Positions 46,841 through 60,050 of a stretch of DNA of 64,000 nucleotides are shown here, in pieces (within the stretch, counting starts at the first letter, position 1; every line of letters starts with the position of its first letter). Position numbers and translations under genes: made by a program. The stretch is from positions 69,750,001 to 69,814,000 of the forward strand of contig JBITNC010000001.1 of the NCBI GenBank assembly GCA_050084985.1. The letters run 5' to 3'. Source of the DNA: Nageia nagi (taxonomy: Eukaryota > Pinophyta). The notes below the pieces were generated by a model that worked only from the letters and a program-made list of their open reading frames with translations, ran no database searches and had not been told where the DNA came from.

Positions 46841-47340
46841 CTACAGAAGTTTGCAACATCTAGTGACTGAAGGCCTACATTGAACTTTGACTCCAAGAGC
46901 CCCTCTTCTATGATGAGTAGGGTTATAACATGCTCCTTTTCTAGCAAGTGCATTAGCTACTTGGTTGTGGTTTCTAGGAATAGATACAAAATTGATAGAA
47001 AAAATAACTCCAATAAATCCCACACTTTATTCCTATAGTTTTTCAGATAATGGTGCTTTGCATTGATCTAATTTTTGACTTACTTGATGACTAAATCATA
47101 ATCACCATGGAAAATTAGGCATCTAATACCTATACTGATTACTTTAAATAGTTCTAAGTAAAGGGCTACATACTCAACAACATTATTGGTATAGGTCCAT
47201 GTGAATCAAAAGGAGAATATTTTGGTAGCCTCCTTTAGAGATTTGAAGACCACTCTAGCTCCACATCCATGTCTACATTGAGAACATCACAATACATCAT
47301 CCATACCTAATATTCTTTATTAGTAGTAACTAAAATCAAT
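46841..47340 (-). pseudogene. RNase H upstream of RT in element C
   Basis: Read on the - strand: CRHGCGARVVFKS, after one frame change TYTNNVVEYVALYLELFK, then CLIFHGDYDLVIKQVSQKL, and at the end SINFVSIPRNHNQVANALA. These match the Gly-rich first strand, the NN-AEYEAL helix, the GDS strand (here GDY) and the PR-xNxxAD/N-ALA end of the RNase H type that Tat elements carry after RT. Here it precedes RT. Stops near 47295 and 47207. The Ser of GDS is Tyr. Confidence 0.75.
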
Positions 47341-47960
47341 TGAATTTCTCATATGAACAATAATGTTCTATGCTAGCATTTGCAACTTGATAATTTAGAT
47401 CATTGGTTGATAGAAATTTAGTTTTTAGTAGTGATTCTTTTAATGTGGCACTTTCAAATATTTCCTCTAGTTGTGGATCATTTATGCAATTTACTTCATT
47501 GATCCTCTTGAGATGGATAGTTTTAGTGCCCTCATTTAGAATCTTTACCTATTTGTTTTGGAAAGGAAGCAAAATATGGCTATATTTTAAGGCCAAGTAC
47601 CCTTCCAATTTAGCAGTAAATTCTCTAAAAAGATATATTTTGAATAGAGGTGGAAGATCAACTACAATAATGTTTTGAACAACACAAATTTTAAGAAAGG
47701 TATTCAAGGTTATTTGAACACCTTTAACACTACCAAAAATATCAACTAAGGAAGAATATAACTATATTATATCATAATGCATCTTATAATGTACAATTTT
47801 ATTTCATCTACAAGAGCTTTGGGGAAAATAGTTATGACAACTCCAATATCAATCATATAATTGTTTACTACCTAGCCTTCTAATCTCAAGGATAAATAGA
47901 GAGGTGGGGGTCATATTACACCTATTGGAGCTGGAGGGACAACTTCAGACATGGCATAGA
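47341..47960 (-). pseudogene. Protease of element C, remnant
   Basis: Near 47830-47905 the - strand gives IDIGVVITIFPKAL and before it PPLYLSLRL, resembling a retropepsin active-site region (normally ID-T-GA..N..P). Further downstream fragments are broken. It lies between gag and the upstream RNase H. Confidence 0.6.
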
Positions 47961-48769
47961 TAATTTTTTCTTTATTTATCCTTTTTTTACTATTTCTTAA
48001 TTTTAAAGCTTCTTACAAAAATCTAATTGATTTGGCATCTTTAATACATCAAACATTATCATCCTAGAAGGAGTTTCTTCAATTCTTCCATAATATTATA
48101 CAGAGCATATGGGATGGACTTACTTGGTTTAGCTTGTTAATGTGCTTTGAAATGTTGAGTAGCCTTTTCTTTATGATAATCAATGATAAAAGGATATTCA
48201 ATGTGTTGGGTCTTTCCTTCTTTGAGACTTCTTTTCTTATTGCAATAGGGTCTATTTCACCTAGGGCACTACTACCTAGGTTTGATGAAATAGTACCCAA
48301 ATTAAATGGGACTTGATGACATTGGTTATGAGGATGAGCTAAGGGAGTCTCAGCTTTCTTAGGTTCAAGTTGGTCTTGAGTGCAGATGGATACTACTGAG
48401 TGGCTTGAGACTATTATGGGGTTGCTAAAGAATTAATCTAGTTTAACATAATTTGCTTATTCCCTAACAAATCCTAAAACCTAAAAGTTGACCATTGTGA
48501 GGTCAGCAATAGGATTTGAAGTAGGTTCTACCATTTGGTTATAATGTAACCCCAAATATTGATGTTGATATACCATATATGAATCTGGAAAATGAGGAGC
48601 TAAACATGGTGGACACCACTCCATAATGTCTGAAGCAACACTATCTATAGAATTTGTTATAACAACATTCTCAATTAGTTTAGGAAGATTAGATTGTTTT
48701 GGTTGATTAACCTTAGGTTGGAATCTTATTTGATACTAATTATCATATCTTCTATAGTTAAAGCCATGA

Positions 48770-49697
48770 TTCTACCTTTCTTGTAAAGTGAGCTTTTGGT
48801 TAGATTTCTTATAGTTATCTCCAACTACCTTATTCTCTCCTCTTTTTGAGATTTAAATTTAGTACCAGTGCTTATGGATGGAAGAGCAGGTAATGTTGGT
48901 AGCTGATTTTGAATAGTAGGTTTGGGAGGAGGTGTTAAGGCCAAAAATCTAGGGTGACCTATTTATGGAGTCTATTTAGGAGGTAAACTTGGAAATATAA
49001 GCATGATTATTCTAGGCTACATTTTACTAGAGGACACCAAGGTATGTTCTATAGTCATTGCTATCTAGTAAACATTTGGAAATGTATCTCTTGACATAAT
49101 AATAACATATTGAGGTTAGGGAGAAAAGCTTTTTGGTAATATAGTAGAGCTTGAGCATTTGTTGGTCCTTATCCTTAATAGCATAGATTTATATGTTCTT
49201 TCAAACTTGATATTAAAATCATCAATAGATTCATGTAGATATCTTTTAATACATGCTATGAGGATAAAGAATATGCTATCATCACCATCTATAGAAAATA
49301 TTTTAATTAGGACCTAACATAACTCTCCCCATGAATTTATAGATTCAAGGGTGAGAGTTTTGAACCACTCAGTTGCTTTGCCTTCAAAAAAGTGTGACAA
49401 TAACCTTATCATCATAGCTTCATTAGTGATGTCAAAGCTTGAAGCTAACAAGGATACATCTTGATAGTGCTCATATGGCATATTTTTAGATCCATCATAC
49501 TTAGGCAAAAATTTAAAAGCTACTTGAGGTATAGGTGGTGAATTAGCAGCTACAACCAAAGGATGACTATTATTCTAGATAGGGAAATTTGCTGGTTGAG
49601 CCATACTTAGAGGACATGTAGGAGGTGAAGGATTTTCTGGGTATGAGTCAAATATAACTAATAAAGGGGTAGCCATCAAAGGGATTAAAGGAGACAT
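48770..49697 (-). pseudogene. Gag of element C
   Basis: ATG at 49697 begins MSPLIPLMATP; one stop near 49577 separates it from 49314-49559, which has FKFLPKYDGSKNMPYEHYQD, then MIRLLSHFFEGKATEWFKTL and ESINSWGELC, a clear retrotransposon gag capsid domain. The frame continues with a stop to about 49150 (YLHESIDDFNIKFERTYKS), followed by a Pro-rich part near 48890-48970. The leader before it is under 300 bases. Confidence 0.85.
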
Positions 49698-49989
49698 AAT
49701 GTAAGATATATTTCATCTAATCCTCCTATGAGGAAGTGATAACTATTGAAATCTAGGCTATCTTGGGAATTTTTAGCACTACTTCTAGTTAATCTACATT
49801 TTGGAGGTGCCAAGGTTCAAAAATTTTGATTGGTTGATAGCAGATTCACCAACAAGGTTACAAAAACCTTATAATATTCTAAGATCAATTTGATAACCCA
49901 CCAGATGAGGCTATAAGGCCTAACAATGCTTGCTAAATATGATATTTATCTGATGTCCCATTGGGCATGCCAAAAATAAAATTGGCTAC

Positions 49990-51938
49990 TATTGATCAAT
50001 ATAGCATAACCTCAAGGGTTTGGTCTAGTCTTGTTCTCCACTTTCCATAATGGTAGGTTCCTTGAAAGTGCAAAAGGTGGTGGGGGTGTGCTCATGTTGG
50101 TTTCCTACTCAATCTCTAGTTTATAGGTTAGTTCCTATCTATGTTTTAGGTCAAAAGTAATAGAAAAGAAATAAAAAGGTAAAGAGTTATAGAAAAGAAA
50201 TAAGTAAATAAACAACTAAAATAGAAAATTTATAACTCAGGCATTGTAGCACAGGTAACAATCCATAGCCAAGATTAAGCATAGCAGATATTTTGCACTT
50301 GGAGTCTTGCAATCACAATACATAGCCATAATTTGAAGAAGACATTCCACATATAACATTCATAAAAGCAATAATAGCCACTTTGTTGCAAGAGGGAAAC
50401 GTATTGTGTATTTGCATTATCATATGTGAATTACTTTATAAATTAAGGAAAATTTGTTAAAATATCTGACCTTCTTAATTTCTAAAAGCTAGCTATTTAT
50501 ACAACTCTCCCCTCTTTGGGTGGTTGAATATCATTAATGTACATTACTACTAGCATTGAATGAAAGAACTACAATATCACTATTTACATAAATGATACAA
50601 CTATGCTAGATTATATAGTGAACAAGTACTAATCAACATCAACTATCTAAATTATCTAGGGATTTATAACTTTTGGTTAGCCATGTACATAGAGCTGTAA
50701 TTTTCTAACATGTCATTGATTGCTCCTTCCTTAGCCCTATAGCTAATTGAATATAACATTATTGCTAATTGAAGGTAGCACTGTAGTTGATTGAGGGTAG
50801 CACTATAGCTGATTGAGTAGTTATTTGATTGTAGATTGATTGGTATGATTTGGTTGTATGCTTTATTAGCCTCCATCTACTTATTTACAATCTTTATGAT
50901 CTATTTTGATGTCAGTAATTAGAGTAATGATGGTTGGTAGACATTATGTTCACTTGAATCAAGAAGAATTACCATTGTTATGAAGAAATGAGTTGGCATC
51001 GACATATTAATAGAGCCTTGGGGGTCAAACACTTAGGATTAAGTGGACCTAGGTGTTCTTTCTCATGCACTAATCTTTTATTTGCTTGGTGGGCTCTATG
51101 TTCTTCTTTCAATCCTTGTTGATGATCTAGTTCTTTTAGGACTTATTGATTTTAGCCAAATTTATGACATCATACCTTCAAAATCCTTAGGCACTATTAA
51201 TGATCTAGTTCTTCTCAGATTTACTAATTTTAGCCAAAATTTGTGACATCATCCTTCAAAATCCTTAAGCACTATTGATGATTTGGTTCTTTTAGGATTT
51301 ATTGATTTTAGCCAAAATTTATGACATCATCCTTCAAAATCCCTAAGCACTGTTGATGATCTAGTTCTTCTAGGACCCACTAACTTTAGCCAAAATTTGT
51401 GACATCATCCTTTGAAATTGTCAAGCTTTACTAATGTTCTTTAAAAATGGAACTTTGAATATTTACAAGTTTTGGGCATTTATGCCAGTAATTCCTAAAG
51501 ACTCTAAGGTAATAAATGTGACTTTGAGAACTTTTATATTCATGACTTTTTCAGTATACTTGGAGAAGATGACATGATTCATAGGGATTCTCAACTTGTG
51601 GTTACTAAAGAATAAAAGAACACAAAATTGACATAAGGCTTATTGACATAACTCCTAGGTAACCTTATTTACATAATTCCTAGGTACCAAAGAATGACAA
51701 AAATCTCAGGTGATTTTATTTATTAAAAATGACTATCAAGAGTCTAAGGAAAATTAATGAGAATAGGGGAAGAATTTCTACAAAGATCTTACAAATCATG
51801 AAGACTCTAAAATAATAGTGTTTCCCTCCCCCCTGGGTACTCTTATTTACACAACTCTCAGGTACTACAGAATGAAATAATAAAGAATGAAGAATAGCAA
51901 AATTACCCAAATTTTGAGTGTTATTTTGGGGAAAAATA
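49990..51938 (-). repeat. 5' LTR of element C
   Basis: About 1949 bp. Starts TATTGATCAA, ends GGGGAAAAATA on the + strand, so its ends are TA...TA with TATT/AATA inverted. It has four copies of the 78-bp minisatellite (51121-51430). I could not fix a primer site; TGGCATGCCCAATGGGAC lies about 20 bases inside the element but was not matched to a tRNA. Confidence 0.9.
51121..51430. repeat. 78-bp minisatellite in the C 5' LTR, four copies
   Basis: Same unit as 34080-34465, period 78 bp, one unit fewer. Confidence 0.9.
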
Positions 51939-51943
51939 GAAAC
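51939..51943. repeat. Target-site duplication GAAAC of element C, right copy
   Basis: Partner of 32947-32951. Confidence 0.9.
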
Positions 51944-52289
51944 ACATAGGTTTATTTTAGAATTTTTCTTAGTGATAATAACATTAACATTATGGGTAGA
52001 GCGGATGCTATCTTGATGGTGTTTGGAAAGCACATATTTTATTTACTAGCTCCTTTATATTTTTTAATTTTACTTTCAAGTTAAATAATAAAAATAACAA
52101 AATGAAAATAATAAATAATATAAGGAAAGGGAAAAAAGGAAATAAAGGAGAACAAAAAATGAAAATCCTAACCTATGCAAAAAATAAAAGTTTAACAAAA
52201 ATCATAGGTGTAATACTTACCTAACCTCTTACCTATTTTATACATAGGTTGAAATCTCTATATAAAGTTGATTGATTTGTTTTGATCCT

Positions 52290-54870
52290 TTTCTTTGATG
52301 AATGATATAAAGGATTAGAGCAGATCCCAAGATTCTTGATTAGCTAATGCTAAGGTTATGAAGTTTTAGCTTCCTTTTTTTTTATTAGGAAGTGAAAAAA
52401 AATTGTACCCTTATCGACCAAGTCCTAGATCTTATGTTGGTATGAAATATAATTTTTTGTAACATTATTTTTGATGCAAATTGTAAAAGTGTTCAAATTC
52501 AAAGCCTTTTGGTATACCATTGTTATAACATATTTGTTTATCTAATGAAAGAGGTAATAAAACAAGTTTTTTCTTAACTAATAACTCCAATACTTTATTT
52601 ATATCATATATTGGGGTGGATTTCCTTGAGGTAAAGTCTTCTTTACTTTTTTTTGTTCTTTTAGCTTATTTTTAACCTCTACTTTGTTAACTTTGGCAAC
52701 TACTTTCTCTTGTATTTTGTTTTCTTCTTTTGGAGGATATTTAGGAGGATACTTCTCTTTCATTATCTTCTCCATTCATGACACTTGGCAATTACCTTGA
52801 AGACAAATTCATCTAGTTGAAAATGACAATAATAAAATAAAATTAGCTTATATTTTTATTGTAAGGATTTCATGAATGCTTGGACCTTGTATGCATGACT
52901 AATGTTAAGCTCATTTGTTGTTCTCATCCAAAATTTGGTAAATCCTTCAATTATCTATCTATATATTTCCTTAGAAATTAGTAATTCTAAGAATAACTTA
53001 GCTCTTGATATACATGTTTTTAAATTTTCTATAAATGCCTTTTTAAGTTAATCAAAAGTTTTTATACTACTATTAGAAAATTTGTGAAACCATTGTAGAG
53101 CACTTTCTTTGAGTGACATTGGGAACAATTTTGCATATTTATATTCATCTATTATTATCAAGTAATACTCATCATCAAGTACATGAAGATGCATGAGAAG
53201 ATTATCATTGCCATCATATTTTGAGTATATCAAATTTTTGTTGCTATTAATTATATTCATTCTGATTATTAAGCATAAAGGGTAACTTTATTCCTTTTCT
53301 TGTAGAATGTTTTTAGCAAGTGAATCTTATAAATTTTAAATTATTTTTTGTATTTTATGCAATTATGTTAAGAATGATTATGGAATTAGAACATAGGATT
53401 AAGCCTTTTCTATGGACTATTCTTGAAAATCTTCAAATTACCTTATATATTATTTAGAGATTATATCTATTTTTATTACAAATGACCCTTCCTTATTTTC
53501 CTTATTATGAATAATCCATTTGAGATTTTCTTTTTATCTTTGTCATTTTATCATAAGATAATTTCATTATCTCTTCTTTGTATATATTTTGTAATATAGA
53601 TATTTTGATATCATTTTCTTCTACTTTCTATTCATAAAAGGGATCTATTGCTTAGAGGATTAACACTTTGAGTGTTTATGCTTCCTTTCCCTATTATCTT
53701 CTTCCTCATAATAATCTTAAATTGGTGTAAGTAAGGCTTTACCTTTTGATGAAAATATGCATATTAGTTACCTATGATAATATTATAACCTTTTTAATAT
53801 TTTATTATAATAACTTATTCCTTTATCAATTGGCAAGTTCTCCAAATAAGACATCCCTTCCTTTGAGATGGATATTTTTACAATTTTTTTCTTCTTATTT
53901 CAATGTGGATCTAAATAATAAATCATTATCTATAAAATATTGAATCTCTTTCTCTTGATTGGTTAGTTTTTAATCCCAAAATATTCTTCAAAGAATAATT
54001 ATACTTGATCCTATTGATCATCTCCTTCAAAATATTCTTGATTATTCTCATTATCATTTTGATGCACTGGATGAGCTTCTTGATGTCAATATTCTTCAAG
54101 AAGTGATTCTAATGTCACTATACATTCAACATGGATGTTAAAGTTTGTAACACTAGTTTCCCTATTTACATTGATGTTTGTTCTTTCTTTGCATGATATA
54201 CTATTGTATTTATTACAATTGAGCTTTCATTTTGTATCTCAACACTACCATTGTAGCCTCACTAATGCTAGGAGCTCTCTCATTTAGTGGCTTAATCATA
54301 TTTGGTACACTAATTTCCCCTTTAAAGAAACCATTTTTTTTATCTATATGGAGTTATTATCATTGTATTAAGTATTTTTCATTTCTGAATATGATTAAGA
54401 GGTGAATCTTCATTATATATCATTCTTTGATGAAAACATTCTATATCACTTTCAAGAACTTTGCTCATAATACTTTGAACTCTACTAGTGATTCTAGGAA
54501 TATTATGATGATATCATATCAATTTTGATTAACCAATTCCCTTATATCATTCTTGTTGTCTTTGATTTATTGCACAAGATCAATTTTTATTGATAGGGGA
54601 TCCTTAGTTAATCTTTGATTTCATGGGATTTGAAATGATTCATCTTGGGATTACCATCTATTTGAACCTCTCTATCCTTAAATTTATTTGTTGAACTAGC
54701 TATAGAAATTTCTTCATTGGAATGGGAATCATCAACTCTCCCATGATAAGATCCTTTCTCTTTAACTAAATTAGAAGCCCTAGATTTGATTTGTTGGTGC
54801 TACTTTCTTAATCTTTCACTTTGTCTTTTTCAACATTGAGCACCTTATTATTTGTATATTTTCTTTTCTT
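52290..54870 (-). pseudogene. Old Tat-like gag remnant (G)
   Basis: On the - strand 53048-53260 reads SKYDGNDNLLMHLHV and LFPMSLKESALQWFHKFSNSSIKTFD, a gag capsid domain. The next bases continue it (FIENLKTCISRAK, TKFWMRTTNELN). At about 52400-52480 pieces like HKI-DLVDKGTI and NLGICSNPLYH parallel the zinc-knuckle end and the NLGIYQNPLPSH end of A and B. The upstream part (53300-54870) is hydrophilic and heavily stopped. Its 3' side is lost near the insertion point of C. Confidence 0.7.
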
Positions 54871-56573
54871 GGGAGTGTAAGGGTTGTATTAATTATTAAT
54901 TTTTCACAAAATACATTTAATATTCATTTTCATTAGCATAAAATGACTTAGGATCATGAATAAGTTTGTACTTTTCTTCTAAACATTAAGCATTGTAATA
55001 ACTTATTCAAACTCTATTTTGGATATTTACAAAAATAAAAGGTGATATATTTACCAATAATCCTTAAGGATTTTTGGTTGTGAAAATAATTATTTCATAT
55101 TCACTAATATGTATAAATATAGCATAAAACATCTTATCTAATTATACATCTACATATGATAATAATATAAAAAATTACTATTGAATGTATATGAGTGTCC
55201 TATGAATTAACTATGTACAAATAATATGTAATAATATGAAGTATTATAGGAATATAAACTGATAATAAGAATAATTAGACTATTAGATCAAATTTATGAC
55301 CTATTAAAGAGGGATAATGAGAGATGAACTTGTCACCTTACTTGGAAAACTATTTGTATGCTCAATTATGACCTGTTACAAAAGTAGAATCTTAGAATGC
55401 AAGATGTAATAATGAGAATAGTACTGCAGACTAGCACATATGCCTAGGATAACACATATTCCATAAATAGTATCAACATTATTAATATTATAAGCTTTCA
55501 TAATCTATATTCCCAACTATATAAAAAATACAACAAGCCTAATCTAGCAAATAATGAAATATGAATAACAAATGCTCATGTGATAACCATATCCCAATCT
55601 CGATAGGTAGTATTGAGAGATACTTTACCTTTTTAGTATTTGAGTGTGATTATTGATATAAAAATATGATAGTATCCTCATGTTACATTACCTCCTTTTA
55701 TAGAAATCATAACCACCATAATGCATGTCTACAAGATAACATCAATGCTAAGGTCCTTGCACACAAAAAGAGAACTAACATGGAAAGCATATAAGTCATA
55801 TTAAATTATTATAATATAAGACATATCATTAAAATAGATCATATTATTAACTAAGAAATATGAAAAATAATTTAGGATATTAGGTATTCAAATTAAATAT
55901 CAATATTTGCAATTAATTTCCTCATACCATTCTTGATTAGTTTAAGTTTGGTAATAACTTGTTTATAAAGTTTATAAACAACTAATATTAGTTTAAGAGG
56001 TAAATCTAAATAAGTCATACACTTTAAAAGTTTATCCCTATGGAGAATATCAAATACATTTTAAAAATATATAAATTAAGAGAATAAATTTTCTTTATCA
56101 TTTTGATAATTTTTAGTAGTAACTTAAAATATGACAATGTGATCAATTGTTGAATGTTTTATTCTAAAATTGGATTTTACTTTAACTCTTGAATTATTTT
56201 TATCAAGCCAAATACTAATTTTATTTTCTTTAATATTACCATATATTTTTTCAAGTAGAGAACTTATCATAATAGTTACATAATTTGACATGTTTAACTT
56301 ATTTCCAACTTTGTAAATAGGAATAATTGAGCTAACAATCTATTGCTTACGGAATCCTTATTTAAAATAAGTGTTGAAAAGGTTTTGTATATGAGGAGAA
56401 AGGATAAAGCTACCAATATTCAAAAAATTATACTTGATATCCTTATATATATTTGGCCTTACCATTTGATAATCATTTAATTCCATCCTTAATATTGTTT
56501 AAGAAAAAATATTCTTTTAGTTGAAAGGACATGCTAAAGAGAAGAACATGTGCAACATTAGGAGATGGTTTTA
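54871..56573. other. Very AT-rich stretch, nothing recognised
   Basis: No frame with a family resemblance, no clear repeat boundary. Probably eroded retroelement sequence. Confidence 0.5.
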
Positions 56574-57180
56574 GACTTCCTAAGAGAAGCCAAACTACAT
56601 GCCAAGTTATCAAAATGTAATTTCCTTAAAAAATAGGTTAAATATTTGGAACACATTATGTACAAAAAGGATGTTATAATAGATCCTCAAAAGTCTTAAG
56701 ACATTACATAATAGAAAAGAAATTAGTGAACATGATGAGTTAGTAATGTCATTGGCTTTGGCTAGGTTTTACACAAAGTATCATATTTTTCCCATATTAT
56801 TGAACCTATTAATGAGTTATTAAAATAGTCCAAAATATTTTTATGTTCACAACCAATAAGATAAATTTGATATATTAAAATAAATTATGAGATAAGTACT
56901 AGTTTTAACTATTATAGATCTTTCTGCTTCATTATATATATATTGATGTTAGTGGTGTAATTATTCACATTATATCAAATCAATTAGGAATGTTATTTTT
57001 TATAAGGTAAATAAGATAAATAGAGTAGAGAAAAATATATGATTTTTTTTTTAACAAAAATTATTGGCCATTGTTCATACAATCAAAATACATAAGTATT
57101 ATGTGAAGAAATGTATTTGAACTACTACACTCCATAAACAAATAGGAAATCATATCTATGGTTTTTATTATATATTTACC
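56574..57180 (+). pseudogene. RT/RNase H remnant (H)
   Basis: On the + strand LREAKLHAKLSKCNFLKK, then VKYLEHIMYKKDVIIDPQKS, is the end of a Ty3/gypsy RT. It continues with KFI-like text, VLVLTIIDLSA and IDVSGVIIHIISNQLG (RNase H first strand, Ala to Val next to the Asp) and KNYWPLFIQSKYI. Many stops. Isolated fragment without visible LTRs. Confidence 0.75.
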
Positions 57181-57781
57181 AAGAATTTTGAGATAAAATA
57201 ATCAAATATTAATATTTATGTATTAATGATAAATATGGCCATATTTATTCCATAAAAAATGACAACATGTAGAAAATATAACTATACTTTTGATCATTGA
57301 AATACACTCTAATTATGGTCTCAATTTATTTTTGTAGTGATAGGAATCAAATTTCACATAACATTTATGCAAGAAGGTAATTAAGGATTCAAGTACTTGG
57401 TTAAATTTCAATTTGGTCTATAGATGTTGAAATTGAGAAGCTCAACCAAGTGATTGAAAGCATGTAATGATATGTTATTTCTTAACAACACTTGAAGGAA
57501 TTTTTTTTCCATTTATAGAGTTTTATTATAACATAATTAACACTAAATATATGTATGAATTCTTATATAGTAGTGGATTATTATGATCCCTTATTCCCAT
57601 AAAAATAGATTTGAAAAATTTCAAAAATCTAAGTCTATTTGAAGATGATACAAAGATATAAGATAAAATAAATTTATTTGTTAAGTGAGCATGAGATAAA
57701 GTTAAGTTATTTATTTTTAACATATTTATACATGAACATATAAGGTGGTTCAATAATATTCATAGCTAAAACCAAATAATT

Positions 57782-57893
57782 ATCTCTCCATAAGAAGGTT
57801 CATAAATTATTTCATAAGATGCTATGATCCATTTAAATTATATCTCTCATAAGAAGGTTCATAAATTTATTTCATAGATGATATGATCCTTTT
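57782..57893. repeat. Tandem duplication of about 62 bp
   Basis: Two adjacent copies of text beginning ATCTCTC(C)ATAAGAAGGTTCA and ending GATATGATCC/GCTATGATCC. Confidence 0.8.
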
Positions 57894-57902
57894 AAGTTAT
57901 TT

Positions 57903-58682
57903 TGTAGTACCTCAAATTTTCCTTTTTCTTGCTCTTTTAGTCTGTCACTTTATTTTGTTGCCTCATTATAGCCTTTTGATTATGAGTCAGGTTTGCATGA
58001 CTACCAACTGCTTAACCAACCTACAGGTTATTGAATTGTCAAAGCAATCCAACATCTAGCCAATAAAGTCAATTTCAAAATTTGTTTTCCACCTATACTC
58101 CCTCCTAGTCATTCTATCACTCAATCCATTGACCATCATCCTACCTTAGCTATTAATAGTCTACCCATCTTATCCAGCTAAACCCTAGAGCATATCCACA
58201 AGCCATAGCATACCCTAGCACACTTATGGATATGTTTTGAGCATTCTTGCAGGTATTAGAGAGCATATGGATCTATTTTGGAGTAATGAGCATTTATATC
58301 CTTATCTATTTCACTTCTATGCATTTATGTGGGCATGTATCATGTTTCTAGTCTAGATTCATGGTAGCTTAGCTTGTTTTATCATCTTATCATTATCTTA
58401 ACATAGCATGAGCATATCATATTGCATTGTAGTAATTTCCTTATTTTCTATCACCCATTTGATTATGTTATAAGGGGAATACATTCTATAAATGAGGTTT
58501 AATGCCTCTCTTTGGTAACTTTAGGGATTAAGAAACTAGAGTGATGAGGCCCCCACTAACATTTATCTTCTTGTAGGTCTAGCATATCAGCCTCATGATC
58601 ATCATAGTGGGTAAAATACCCCCTTTATAATTGGTGTTGCAACCCTAATCCTCTTGGAGGGACTAGCTATTTTGGGTGCACA
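57903..58682 (+). repeat. Probable 5' LTR of element E
   Basis: Starts TGTAGTACCTCAAATTTTCC and ends GGGTGCACA, followed after five bases by a primer-site-like TGGTATCACAATGGGACC. A second, partial copy of this family lies at 32330-32745. The start is inferred from the usual TG and common plant LTR beginnings, not from a second LTR in the window. Confidence 0.6.
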
Positions 58683-58687
58683 TAAAA

Positions 58688-58705
58688 TGGTATCACAATG
58701 GGACC
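58688..58705 (+). promoter_or_regulatory. Probable primer-binding site of element E
   Basis: TGGTATCACAATGGGACC; the first eight bases match the initiator-Met type primer site (TGGTATCAGAGC), the rest differs. Confidence 0.5.
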
Positions 58706-60050
58706 TCCCTTGGTCTATTGAGCTTAACTTGGAGGAGTTTTCTAAACCCTTTCTCTTTGTTGGATGTTATTTTAACCCTTTCTCTCACATTTTATATCAT
58801 TTTTAATTATTGAAACATGTTGATTCTTTTAGGGAATCATATTATATCTGATATGAGTTAGATTTTGGAGGTCCAAAGTCCCTATTCCTACCTAATTGCT
58901 AGCTAGTTATATGTAGACCAACTTGTAGAGCCTATCTAGTCTTTAGTATATTGATTAGCTCATCATCTTCTTTATAACCCCTCGATGGCATTTCAGATGT
59001 TCAAAGTTGTTAGCTAATTCTCACTCCATTGGCCCCTAATTTAAAATTAATCTATAACATATTGATTTATTTGTTAGCCAAGATTGAGGGTGCTAGTTAG
59101 CCTTGTTTTAGGATCTTAGTCAATAGTTAGGATTAGATTCATTTTCTACCATCTTATATCTAGTTTCAACCCTGTAACTAGGTGGCAACAATCCCCTACT
59201 AGCATTTTGAACTTGGTTTGTAATAATATTATCTTATTTAAAGTATTTTATACTATTTTAAAATTATTTGGGATTATGATTGATCGATTGATTATTTATC
59301 AGATCACTTGTTGGTATTGCTAACTAGTATATAGCATATTGGTTAGGATCAAAGCATGTAAATAGGTATTTTATGTGATGAAATCTTGGAGAAGGATCCC
59401 CCTAGGCCTGTATCCTACTTTTTTCATGCTTATCTTAGATCTTATTTATTTTTGCATCCTAGGATTTTTATCTTATTTATTTTCACTTACATTAGTGAAA
59501 ATTTTATCCTTGGGATGGAGTGCCTTATCATATCTTGTGAAGTGTGTAATTTTTAGTTTGCATCCATTTAGTTGCATGTAATGGGTTAATTAATATTGTA
59601 TTTAAATCACTTGAATAGGTCAATCCTTAGGAAAACTAATAAAGAGGTCAATTTACCATATAATTAATCATCACTAAAAAATATAATAGCAAATTGAACA
59701 ATAAGCAATTATATCAAGACAAATCCACCTTTTCTATATTAATCATCATCTCATCATAATAATATAGGTATTCCTATTTATCATATAGGATGTTTGTGCA
59801 TTAGATTTGCATTTCACTTAAATTTTTTTATTAACTTTGGGCTTGGTGTTTATTTGCTTATCATTGTTTGGCACCTTAAAAAATTTATATTAGCAATAAT
59901 TTTATTATTTCTTTTTGTTCCTTTCTAATTAAGGTTGTTTAAACCTTGGAAATTTTATGGGAGCTTAATGTGAACATAATAGGTACCCCTAGATCCAATC
60001 AATGAGAGTAAGATCAAGAGCAATACCTAGTCTTTGATCCACCTTATCAA
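58706..60050. other. Leader of element E, no gene seen
   Basis: AT-rich, between the probable primer site and the first gag-like text. No supported ORF. Confidence 0.5.

Larger units (their letters stand above)
32952..51938 (-). mobile_element. Ty3/gypsy element C (host of element D)
   Basis: About 19 kb, of which about 5.1 kb is the nested element D. On the - strand: 5' LTR 49990-51938, gag, protease, RNase H, RT, RNase H, integrase, [D], long extra coding region, 3' LTR 32952-34972. The perfect duplication GAAAC marks both ends. The RT carries YLDD and the integrase resembles non-chromovirus plant Ty3/gypsy types. I do not assign it to a named lineage. Confidence 0.9.

Noticed and set aside
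47403-47678. + strand frame of 91 codons
   Set aside because: Opposes the protease/RNase H remnants of C and shows no domain.
51043-52033. Frames 51043-51246 (+) and 51716-52033 (-)
   Set aside because: The first is inside the 78-bp minisatellite of the C LTR; the second crosses the LTR end at 51938.
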